Assembly (NCBI RefSeq): GCF_003031405.1 | Contig: NZ_CP020469.1 | Span: 1,612,001 to 1,676,000 of the forward strand | DNA: 64,000 bases | Direction of reading: 5' to 3' | From: Halomonas sp. 'Soap Lake #6' | GTDB lineage: Bacteria > Pseudomonadota > Gammaproteobacteria > Pseudomonadales > Halomonadaceae | Shown here: in pieces, positions 56,780 through 64,000 of the stretch | How positions within the stretch are numbered: position 1 is the first letter of the stretch | How the letters are laid out: each line of letters begins with the position of its first letter | Notes under the pieces: generated by a model | What the model saw: the letters and a program-made list of their open reading frames with translations, nothing else | The model's database searches: none | Told to the model about the DNA's origin: nothing | Position numbers and translations under genes: made by a program

Positions 56780-58113
56780 TGTCGCCTGTGGTTCTCCGCC
56801 AAGGTAAGGTCATGCGGCTGGCTTTACCGATTATGTTGGGTATGCTTTCTCAAAGCATGCTCAACCTTATCGATGCTGCGCTAGTGGGACGTCTTGGGGA
56901 GGAGGCACTAGCGGGTGTGGGTATCGGTGGCTATGCCATGTTTATGATGACGGCACTGGTGTTCGGCCTCTCCTCAAGCGTGCAGTCGCAGACTGCTCAG
57001 GACTTAGGCTCAGGCCAGTACACCACCCGCTCGTTGAAGGCAGGACTTACCATTGGTGCTACCGTAGCCATCCCTCTCTCATGCTTAGCATGGTGGCAAG
57101 CTCCTGCTCTTATTCAGTTAATCGCGCCCACCGACGATGTATCGCGGATAGCCATTGATTACTTTCGTTGGCGAGTCATATCTCTGACGGCTATTGCATT
57201 AACGCTGTGCTTGCGTGGTTACTGGAATGGCTTGCAGCAGACGCACCTTTATCTACGCATTATCGTCATCGTGCATGTTTTTAACGTATTCGTAAGTGCG
57301 GCCTTAATTTATGGCCTTGCAGGTTTACCCGCACTAGGAGCCAGTGGTGCTGGTATTGGCACTACGCTGTCACTGCTATTAGGGGTAGTGATTTGGTGGG
57401 GCGTTACCGTCAAGCATGTTCGTAATGAAGAAGCTCTCTGCTTTAGTACTCTTCGCACCACACTATTTCTCGCTGTGCCACACTCTATGCAGCAGCTGTG
57501 GTTTGCAGCTGGTTATGTGGTGCTTTTCTGGTTGTTGGGAAAGGTGGGAGCACAAAGCGTTGCAGTGGGCCATGTATTGGTGAACTTATCGTTATTGCTA
57601 ATCTTGCCTGGTGTTGGGGTTGGCATCGCTGCAATGAGTTTAGTCGGTGAAGCATTGGGCCGAGATGACCAACATGCAGCTCATCGCTGGGGGATAGATG
57701 CTTTGAGTGTTGCAGGCATGCTGCTCACCGCTTTAGCTCTACCTATGCTGCTGTTTCCTGAAAATATATTGGCGATTTTTTTTGCTGATGAATCGCTCAT
57801 CCAGTTGGGTACCCTACCGCTGCAAATTACAGGCCTAATGATAGTGTTGGATACAGCCGCCTTAGTGCTAGCGCAGGCGCTAATGGGAGCAGGCGCTCAA
57901 CGCATGGTAATGTTTCTTACACTAGGCATGCAGTGGCTGCTTTTTTTACCACTGGCTTGGTGGGTGGGCGTTTGGCTAGGGTATGGCCTGATAGGTGTAT
58001 GGCTGATACAGCTTTTTTATCGCCTTCTCAATTCAGTGAGTTTTTTATGGGTCTGGCAGCGAAGGCGCTGGTTGGCTCATAGTTTTAAATGCCATTTAAC
58101 GATAAAAAGATAA
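56779..58113 (+). CDS. MATE family multidrug efflux transporter
   Basis: The 444-residue protein has about 12 membrane helices in two halves, as in NorM/DinF transporters that exchange drugs for Na+ or H+. The start (LRQGKVMRLALPIMLGMLSQ) and SQTAQDLGSGQYTTRSLKAG resemble the NorM branch; the second half carries VAVGHVLVNLSLLLILPGVG. It shares one base with metH, which is an unusual partner, and no regulator is next to it. Na+ coupling would suit a halophile but cannot be read from the sequence. Confidence 0.9.
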   Translation: MSPVVLRQGKVMRLALPIMLGMLSQSMLNLIDAALVGRLGEEALAGVGIGGYAMFMMTALVFGLSSSVQSQTAQDLGSGQYTTRSLKAGLTIGATVAIPLSCLAWWQAPALIQLIAPTDDVSRIAIDYFRWRVISLTAIALTLCLRGYWNGLQQTHLYLRIIVIVHVFNVFVSAALIYGLAGLPALGASGAGIGTTLSLLLGVVIWWGVTVKHVRNEEALCFSTLRTTLFLAVPHSMQQLWFAAGYVVLFWLLGKVGAQSVAVGHVLVNLSLLLILPGVGVGIAAMSLVGEALGRDDQHAAHRWGIDALSVAGMLLTALALPMLLFPENILAIFFADESLIQLGTLPLQITGLMIVLDTAALVLAQALMGAGAQRMVMFLTLGMQWLLFLPLAWWVGVWLGYGLIGVWLIQLFYRLLNSVSFLWVWQRRRWLAHSFKCHLTIKR

Positions 58114-58117
58114 TTAT

Positions 58118-58136
58118 ATATTCTTTTGTAGAATAT
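58118..58136. promoter_or_regulatory. Inverted repeat in the cysI leader
   Basis: ATATTCT (58118-58124) and AGAATAT (58130-58136) are perfect inverse copies around a 5-base spacer, about 80 bases before the cysI ATG in an AT-rich stretch. It might be a CysB-type or other operator; no match to a firm consensus can be claimed. Confidence 0.4.
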
Positions 58137-58212
58137 GAAGACCGAGTTAAGGTGGCGGTACATTACCGTCCGTCTCGACGTGACCATTTCGCTTTTAGCA
58201 GGATCGTGCCAC

Positions 58213-59871
58213 ATGTACCGTTATGATATTCACGACCAAACATTGGTTGACGAGCGCGTAGCTCAGTTTCGTGACCAAATGGACCGCTACCGCGCCGGGC
58301 GTTTGGGAGAAGAAGAGTTTCGCCCGCTGCGGCTGCAAAACGGCCTGTATATCCAAAAACATGCGCCTATGCTGCGTATTGCGATACCCTATGGAATGCT
58401 TGCAGGCTACCAACTGCGCGCATTGGCCGAGATTACCCGCCGCTATGATCGGGGCTATGGTCACTTCACTACCCGACAGAACCTACAGTTAAACTGGCCA
58501 GCGCTGGAAGATGTGCCTGATATTTTGGCAGATCTTGCCAAGGTGCAAATGCACGCGATTCAAACCAGCGGTAACTGTATCCGTAACACCACGAGTGACC
58601 AATTTGCCGGCATTGCGGGTGATGAAGTAGAAGATCCTCGTCCTTGGTGTGAGCTAATTCGTCAGTGGTCTACCCTGCACCCAGAATTCGCCTTCCTGCC
58701 ACGCAAGTTTAAAATTGCGGTAAGTGGGGCTGCACAGGACCGCGCAGCTATTCAAGTACATGATATAGGTCTGCGCCTATGGCATAACGCTGAAGGCGAA
58801 CTGCGGGTTAAAGTGCTAGCCGGTGGTGGCCTTGGTCGCACACCGATGATTGCCGATGTAGTACGCGAGGATCTTCCCTGGCAGCACCTGCTAACGTATT
58901 TAGAAGCGTGTGTGAGGGTTTATAACCAGTTTGGCCGTCGTGACAACAAGTTTAAAGCACGCATAAAGATATTGGTGAAAGCACTTGGCATCGAGGAGTT
59001 TCGCCGTCGTGTCGATGAGGAATGGGCGCACCTAAAGGATGGTCCGCAGACATTAAATCAGGCGGCGGTTGACTCAGCCAAGCTTCACTTCCCTGAGCCA
59101 GAGCGTCGGCCCGTGGCTGAAAGCGCGATAGAAAATTTCGAACAACTGCGTAGTGAAAACCGTAGCTTCTCCCGTTTTGTAACCAATAACGTAACTGACC
59201 ACAAGGTGCCTGGTTATAAGGCCGTGACACTGTCGCTTAAGCGCCGTGAACATGCACCTGGAGATGTAACCGCAGACCAAATGGAAGCCGTTGCAGATCT
59301 AGCGGATCGCTATAGTTTTGGCGAGGTGCGGGTTACTCACGAGCAGAACTTAGTACTTTCAGACGTTCCGGTCGATGAAGTAGAAGCACTGTGGAAAGAG
59401 CTTGATGCGCTTGGCATGGCTAATCCAACGGTTGGTACGCTGAATGATATCATCTGCTGCCCTGGTGGAGATTACTGTGGTTTGGCCAACGCAGTCTCTA
59501 TTCCAATTGCTCAGGCATTACAAGAACGTTTTGAAGATCTGGATTTCCTCTATGATCTTGGCCCGCTTGATCTCAATATCTCTGGCTGTATGAATGCCTG
59601 TGGTCATCACCATGTAGGTCATATAGGCATTCTAGGCGTTGATAAAAAAGGTGAAGAGTATTACCAGATATCGGTAGGGGGTAACTCCACGGATGATGCA
59701 TCGTTAGGTAAAATTCTAGGCCCCTCTTTCTTTAGAGAAGATGTGCCGGGGGTGGTTGAAAAAGTACTTGAGGTATACGTGGCCGAGCGTCATGAAGACG
59801 AACGCTTCCTGGATACCTATCGCCGCATTGGTTTAAAACCCTTCAAGGAGCGTGTTTATGCCCAGCAATGA
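58213..59871 (+). CDS. cysI: Sulfite/nitrite reductase hemoprotein, CysI-like
   Basis: The 552-residue siroheme/4Fe-4S reductase reduces sulfite to sulfide in cysteine synthesis. The cluster/siroheme ligands are in DIICCPGGDYCGLANAVS (about residue 415) and NISGCMNACGHHHVGHIG (about 455), the second with CxxxC. N-terminal ferrite-type half domain at FTTRQNLQLNWP (about 90). The start MYRYDIHDQ at 58213 fits the family; a longer frame from 58135 has no site. It overlaps the DUF934 gene by 14 bases, the same pair as in Pseudomonas, supporting an assimilatory sulfite role. Confidence 0.92.
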   Translation: MYRYDIHDQTLVDERVAQFRDQMDRYRAGRLGEEEFRPLRLQNGLYIQKHAPMLRIAIPYGMLAGYQLRALAEITRRYDRGYGHFTTRQNLQLNWPALEDVPDILADLAKVQMHAIQTSGNCIRNTTSDQFAGIAGDEVEDPRPWCELIRQWSTLHPEFAFLPRKFKIAVSGAAQDRAAIQVHDIGLRLWHNAEGELRVKVLAGGGLGRTPMIADVVREDLPWQHLLTYLEACVRVYNQFGRRDNKFKARIKILVKALGIEEFRRRVDEEWAHLKDGPQTLNQAAVDSAKLHFPEPERRPVAESAIENFEQLRSENRSFSRFVTNNVTDHKVPGYKAVTLSLKRREHAPGDVTADQMEAVADLADRYSFGEVRVTHEQNLVLSDVPVDEVEALWKELDALGMANPTVGTLNDIICCPGGDYCGLANAVSIPIAQALQERFEDLDFLYDLGPLDLNISGCMNACGHHHVGHIGILGVDKKGEEYYQISVGGNSTDDASLGKILGPSFFREDVPGVVEKVLEVYVAERHEDERFLDTYRRIGLKPFKERVYAQQ

Positions 59872-60403
59872 TATTCAGGCCGAAACAGCTGAGCTTGTGC
59901 CGGTGCATGTTAATCACCTAATTGACAATGGCGAGCTGGCTGCAGAGAACGCCTGGTGTGTGTCATACGATGCCGATACGCTGCCTGAGCAGCGTCCGGC
60001 TTTCGTGCCGCTGGCGCTATGGCAAGCCAATCAGGATGATTCTGAGCTGGCACCATTACTGACCAGCGACACGGAGCTGACCCCCGTGCTTGGCCAGCAG
60101 CTTAGTACAACCAGTGCTATTGCAGTCGATTTCCCGGCATTTACCGATGGTCGCGGTTACACCATTGCCCGGTTATTGCGTGAGCGCTACGGCTATATGG
60201 GTGAAGTTCGTGCTGTGGGTGACGTGCTGGTGGATCAGTTGGACTATATGCGCCGCTGTGGTTTTACGACCATGGCGTTGCGTGATGACCAGCACCCCGA
60301 TGATGCTATTCGTGCACTCAATGCTTTTAGCGTACGTTACCAAACGGACGTAGAAGTGCGTCAGGCATTGTTCGAACGCCGTTTAGCTGATACTCAGCAG
60401 TAA
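59858..60403 (+). CDS. DUF934 protein, partner of sulfite reductase
   Basis: The 181-residue protein belongs to DUF934 (often annotated as probably involved in sulfite reduction), with phrases AIAVDFPAFTDGRGYTIARL (about 89-108) and YMRRCGFTTMALRDDQHPDD (about 131-150). No cofactor motif is seen. It may shape electron delivery to, or assembly of, the CysI-type enzyme. ATG 59858 has AAGGAG at good spacing and overlaps the end of cysI; a GTG at 59852 sits within the site. Confidence 0.88.
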   Translation: MPSNDIQAETAELVPVHVNHLIDNGELAAENAWCVSYDADTLPEQRPAFVPLALWQANQDDSELAPLLTSDTELTPVLGQQLSTTSAIAVDFPAFTDGRGYTIARLLRERYGYMGEVRAVGDVLVDQLDYMRRCGFTTMALRDDQHPDDAIRALNAFSVRYQTDVEVRQALFERRLADTQQ

Positions 60404-60428
60404 CTACAAACAGAATAGAACCAATGAC

Positions 60429-60454
60429 AAGGGCAGCTTCTGGCTGCCCTTTTG
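60429..60454 (+). terminator. Intrinsic terminator after cysI-DUF934
   Basis: AGGGCAGC (60430-60437) pairs with GCTGCCCT (60443-60450) around a 5-base loop, followed by a short T run. Confidence 0.9.
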
Positions 60455-60481
60455 CTCTCCTGCTACTTTCCTGCTTATTGA

Positions 60482-61072
60482 TTAACCTCGCCGTTTCTGC
60501 TGGCGCTCTCGATTATTGGCTTTGGCCCGGTCGCTTTTGCGCAGCATCACCCAGGTAGCACCAAGGCCGCCGTCAGCGGGTTGTGCTGATACATAGGCCT
60601 GCACTTCATCAAACTGGCTGAGCCATTTTGCTAAATAAGAGCGTAGTATATTGGCAGGGCTATCCAGTTCGCGACCACGTCCATGGACGATTAATACGGA
60701 ACGTAGATCATGGGCGTAGGCTTCTTGGATAAACGGAAAAAGCATTCTGCGAGACTCCGCAAGAGGTCGTCGTAGCAGATGCAACTGCGCTTGTACGCTG
60801 TAACCTCCGTGTTTTAGCTTATCGATTACCCCTTGTTGAATGCCTTCGCGACGGTACTCGATAGGGTCAAATGGCGGTAAAAGATCGACAAAGTCATCGG
60901 ATAAAAAGTTACGCTCTTCTAAGCGTTCTGCAGCACTTTCACGTCGCGCTAACTGCGCTTCAGAAGGAGATTTTCGCGGCGTACCAGTATCTGCTCGGTT
61001 TCCTCTGGGCAGTGGCTTTACATCACCAATAAATGTCCGGAAGTCGAATTCATCACGAAGTGGCTGGTTCAT
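60482..61072 (-). CDS. smrA: Smr domain endonuclease SmrA
   Basis: The 196-residue protein has the Smr (small MutS-related) domain, with VLIVHGRGRELDSPANILRS (about residues 122-141) carrying the HGxG-type motif, and a basic C-terminus (RAKANNRERQQKRRG). The N-terminal about 70 residues are a basic/charged extension that is common in SmrA/YdaL. Smr domains nick DNA or cleave RNA; the bacterial SmrB has a role at collided ribosomes. It is convergent with the cysI unit. Confidence 0.88.
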   Translation of the reverse strand: MNQPLRDEFDFRTFIGDVKPLPRGNRADTGTPRKSPSEAQLARRESAAERLEERNFLSDDFVDLLPPFDPIEYRREGIQQGVIDKLKHGGYSVQAQLHLLRRPLAESRRMLFPFIQEAYAHDLRSVLIVHGRGRELDSPANILRSYLAKWLSQFDEVQAYVSAQPADGGLGATWVMLRKSDRAKANNRERQQKRRG

Positions 61073-61190
61073 AGCAGGCTCCTTCGACAGGGTCTATGGC
61101 TTATCCTAGCAAAACCGTAGGAATTGCTTAAGACTTGTTTCATTATGTTGGTGAGACGAGCTTTATTTTCAGCGGATTAAAGGGGATACA

Positions 61191-61667
61191 ATGGCTTGGC
61201 TTAAGCGATTGTTGGTAGGCAGCACTGCGCTGGCAATCGGCGTTGCTGGGTGGTTATGGTTGACCATGCTAAGCCCATGGTTTTATGAGCGCCCTGCCCA
61301 CCTACCTGATATCGAGCAGCGAACACACCAAGTGTTTGTCTACGGAACGCTGCGCTATTCCGCCGTTCGTTGGTTAGTAATGGGGGCATCTGGTAAACCA
61401 GAACCAGCGCAGCTAAACGGTTTTGAACGTAATGGTCTCGACCTTTCCCCGAGGGCTAACAGCCATGTAGAGGGGTTGGTGCTGACCGTAACAACCGATC
61501 AGTTGGCACGTTTAGATCGCTACGAACGACTGGGCATTCGCTATGAACGCATTGAACAAACCTTAGATGATGGCACTACGGCATGGATTTATGTGCGCCT
61601 ATTCACACACAGCCAACTGGTTAGCCCCTCTCCTTCCCAGCGCTTAGCTCTGTTAACATATCGCTGA
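61191..61667 (+). CDS. Membrane-anchored gamma-glutamylcyclotransferase-like (AIG2) protein
   Basis: The 158-residue protein has one N-terminal helix (about residues 8-28) and an AIG2/GGCT-type domain with QVFVYGTLRYSAVRW (about 48-62, the YGTL substrate loop) and LARLDRYERLGIRYERI (about 105-121), containing the typical acidic/base position. GGCT-like enzymes release 5-oxoproline from gamma-glutamyl compounds, but many family members are uncharacterised. The anchor, placing the domain probably on the periplasmic side, is less usual. Confidence 0.78.
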   Translation: MAWLKRLLVGSTALAIGVAGWLWLTMLSPWFYERPAHLPDIEQRTHQVFVYGTLRYSAVRWLVMGASGKPEPAQLNGFERNGLDLSPRANSHVEGLVLTVTTDQLARLDRYERLGIRYERIEQTLDDGTTAWIYVRLFTHSQLVSPSPSQRLALLTYR

Positions 61668-61709
61668 TCTGCTGATAGCTGCGATATGACTCCATCGTAG
61701 TTAGATTGA

Positions 61710-62352
<643 letters not shown>

Positions 62353-62366
62353 GGGGAGAAAACCGA

Positions 62367-62762
62367 ATGAGGCAGTGGTTAGAAGGGCTTGAAACGCGCC
62401 AGGGGTTAGACAAATTGACCCATCAGGCTAGGCAGCTGGTACTTATCAGCTTTGTTGTTCTGTTGCTTCTGGTGATTTACCGTGGCTTTTTTATTCAAGA
62501 AGATGGGTTTAATTGGCGCCCCGTTGTAGCTTTCGTGTTGCCGCTTGTACTGTTCCTACCCTCCATTATTGGTCAGCGTGCCCGGGGGCATGCGTGGCTC
62601 GCATTTGTGAGTTTGCTCTATTTTACCCAGGGAGTGATGCTGGCAACTCTACCAGGGCAAGGGCTTCGCGGCGTATCAGAAGCGCTTGTTTCACTAGCCC
62701 TTTTCACTGGTTGTATGGCGTACGCACGCTTTCGTAGTCGCCAGCAGCGTTTGCAGCGCTAG
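62367..62762 (+). CDS. DUF2069 inner-membrane protein
   Basis: The 131-residue protein has about four membrane helices (about residues 25-45, 53-70, 76-94 and 100-118) and matches DUF2069 (RPVVAFVLPLVLFLPSIIGQ, WLAFVSLLYFTQGVMLA). Role unknown; it often follows wrbA, as here. A bidirectional terminator follows. Confidence 0.88.
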   Translation: MRQWLEGLETRQGLDKLTHQARQLVLISFVVLLLLVIYRGFFIQEDGFNWRPVVAFVLPLVLFLPSIIGQRARGHAWLAFVSLLYFTQGVMLATLPGQGLRGVSEALVSLALFTGCMAYARFRSRQQRLQR

Positions 62763-62812
62763 TCTTAGCGGCCTTGGTGATTCCTGAGTGATTAGGACCA
62801 AGGCCGCTAAGA
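62763..62812. terminator. Large bidirectional terminator
   Basis: A 16-bp perfect inverted repeat (62763-62778 with 62797-62812, core CTTAGCGGCCTTGGT) encloses an 18-base loop that can itself pair TCCT with AGGA. It lies between convergent DUF2069 and cytochrome b genes, with only a weak A run. Confidence 0.85.
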
Positions 62813-62825
62813 AAACCATCGTCAG

Positions 62826-63512
62826 TCAAGCAAACCATAGCCAACCAGTAACACCAAACGCAATAAGTAGCGCAGCACATGCTCTTAATCGTTGATGGCT
62901 AATTACCGCTGCGGTTAAGTCCTCTGGCGGATGTTTAAAGTGTTTTACGCCGGTCACCATCGCTGTGACCAAGCTTTCCCCTAATAGCTTGTGGGCGATT
63001 AATGCCACTATATGCAGGCTAATTAAGATCAGTAACAAATCGCTGTTCAATGCATGCAGGCCCGACAACTCTCGGCTGACGTCTCGGCCAACAAGATTAT
63101 AGAAAGGTCCTTGGAAGAAAATGTCATCACTCAAGAAAAGGCCGCTAATGGCTTGGAAGGAGAGTGATAAAAGCAACAAAACCACCATCCAACCACCCAG
63201 CGGGTTATGGCTGGCGTATTGAGCGGCACGGCGCAAAAAGAGCGCTCTGGTATAGGCAACTACCTCAGAGGGAGGAGACAAAAAGCTACCAAAGCGTCCA
63301 TAAATACTACCAGTGAAACCCCATATAAAACGAAATACCAGTAGCCCTATAATGATATAACCAGTCTGTGCGTGCACTTCGATGGGAAATAAAAAGGGTA
63401 CTCCATCTGTTTTAGTGGTGTAGTAAGAAAGAGCGACCGCTACCAGCAGCCCCCAATGAAATAAACGTATTAACACATCCCATACGTATACATGCTGTTT
63501 CTTGCTGCGCAT
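62826..63512 (-). CDS. Cytochrome b561/b6-type domain protein
   Basis: The 228-residue membrane protein has about four helices with heme-ligand histidines (LIRLFHWGLLVAVAL, about 20; VHAQTGYIIIGLLVF, about 47; SGLHALNSDLLLILISLHIV, about 150-169). It matches the bacterial cytochrome b561/Ni-Fe hydrogenase b subunit type, which moves electrons across or within the membrane, often to a c-type cytochrome. The start at 63512 has AGGAAGG close upstream; the longer frame to 63560 has none. Confidence 0.85.
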   Translation of the reverse strand: MRSKKQHVYVWDVLIRLFHWGLLVAVALSYYTTKTDGVPFLFPIEVHAQTGYIIIGLLVFRFIWGFTGSIYGRFGSFLSPPSEVVAYTRALFLRRAAQYASHNPLGGWMVVLLLLSLSFQAISGLFLSDDIFFQGPFYNLVGRDVSRELSGLHALNSDLLLILISLHIVALIAHKLLGESLVTAMVTGVKHFKHPPEDLTAAVISHQRLRACAALLIAFGVTGWLWFA

Positions 63513-63744
63513 CCACCTTCCTCTGTCGCTGTACCGGGAGAGTTTCGCATTTATCAGCAATTTCTCCTAGAAGCTATTCATCAATCCCGTTGGATAGTGC
63601 CTACAGCGTAGATACCCTGGGTTAAGTAGCTGTCCAAGGTTAGGTAGTAAGATGCAATGCTGCTTGATCAATACTTGAGCTTTACCAGCATACCAGCGAA
63701 CATGGAAAGCAAAGTTGAACTTTACCGCAAGGGAGCACCATCCA

Positions 63745-64000
63745 ATGACCCGTAACATAGCTGATATCAGGCGTGACTATGAAGGTGGCAGCCTAGATGA
63801 AGCGCATACACCCGCCGATCCGTTCGTACTGTTTGATGAATGGTTCAGCCTAGCTCTGGACTCCGAGGGAGAAGATGGTAATGCCATGACTCTTTCAACA
63901 GTAGATAGCCAAGGTCGGCCACACGCACGGGTTGTGCTATTAAAAGGCTTTGATGAGCGGGGCATGGTATTTTTCACTAATTATCATAGCCACAAAGGCA
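63745..64000 (+). CDS. pdxH: Pyridoxamine 5'-phosphate oxidase PdxH, 5' part
   Basis: Only the first 85 codons are in the window. The start MTRNIADIRRDYEGGSLDEA, then ADPFVLFDEWFSLAL and NAMTLSTVDSQGRPHARVVL LKGFDERGMVFFTNYHSHKG (about residues 47-85) is the classic PdxH N-terminal half with the FMN-binding basic and Ser/Lys positions. PdxH oxidises pyridoxamine/pyridoxine phosphate to PLP. AAGGGAG lies upstream. It is the true pdxH and distinct from the PNPOx-like domain of the fusion near 42 kb. Confidence 0.93.
   Translation, partial: MTRNIADIRRDYEGGSLDEAHTPADPFVLFDEWFSLALDSEGEDGNAMTLSTVDSQGRPHARVVLLKGFDERGMVFFTNYHSHKG

Overview
The window comes from the chromosome of a halophilic gammaproteobacterium, most probably Halomonadaceae (Halomonas/Vreelandella). 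The main support is a complete ectABC operon for ectoine synthesis, the ruvCAB-ybgC-tolQRAB-pal-cpoB block typical of gammaproteobacteria, ubiG next to mupP, and a metH / cysI-DUF934 / nfuA neighbourhood of the kind seen in Pseudomonas and relatives. No tRNA, rRNA or CRISPR array was seen. Almost all the DNA is coding, with short gaps and several clear intrinsic terminators.

Layout. 1-10.5 kb holds housekeeping genes: the tail of an HMA-like protein that has lost its metal-binding cysteines, osmC-like, uvrB, an unknown membrane protein, class I fumarase, cardiolipin synthase, a LysR regulator, an NMN adenylyltransferase-Nudix fusion, a YihY membrane protein and acylphosphatase. 10.5-22.7 kb holds a 2-hydroxyacid dehydrogenase, fmdB-like and aspS behind a leader with a 15-bp repeat array, then ruvCAB and the Tol-Pal envelope system, whose TolA carries a phase-shifted coiled-coil repeat. 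22.8-33.7 kb holds mupP-ubiG (muropeptide recycling, ubiquinone), a UDP-sugar dehydrogenase-like protein without its catalytic cysteine, a coiled-coil membrane protein, tamA-tamB (outer membrane assembly and lipid transport), msrA and a cytochrome c'. 33.7-38.6 kb holds carbonic anhydrase, glutathione reductase and ectABC. 38.9-44.1 kb looks like an accessory patch: two overlapping LysR genes, a glutathione S-transferase, a three-domain flavin/ferredoxin fusion, and decayed pieces of a LysE exporter and a pirin. 44.4-49.2 kb holds a retropepsin-like / transglutaminase-7TM / ATP-grasp trio, zur, hisI and yidD. 49.2-52.8 kb holds a tyrosine recombinase and a divergent KfrA-like DNA-binding protein between two Fe-S genes (sufE-like and nfuA), with a 14-bp perfect inverted repeat between the two. 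53-64 kb holds metH, a MATE exporter, cysI with its DUF934 partner, smrA, a GGCT-like protein, wrbA, DUF2069, a cytochrome b561-like protein and the start of pdxH.

Themes. Osmotic and envelope stress recurs (ectoine, Tol-Pal, TamAB, cardiolipin, the retropepsin trio), as does redox and sulfur handling (gor, msrA, cysI, metH, nfuA, sufE-like).

The least expected sequence-level pattern is a set of short tandem repeats (15-18 bp) that begin at or beside the stop codons of unrelated genes (yciK, gor, the GST gene and wrbA). The best candidate for an under-described module is the recombinase/KfrA pair with its palindromic intergenic region. The retropepsin trio is a recognised conserved gene neighbourhood but its substrate is unclear to me. 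Start codons were often moved inward from the longest reading frame using ribosome-binding sites and family lengths; these choices are noted per gene.
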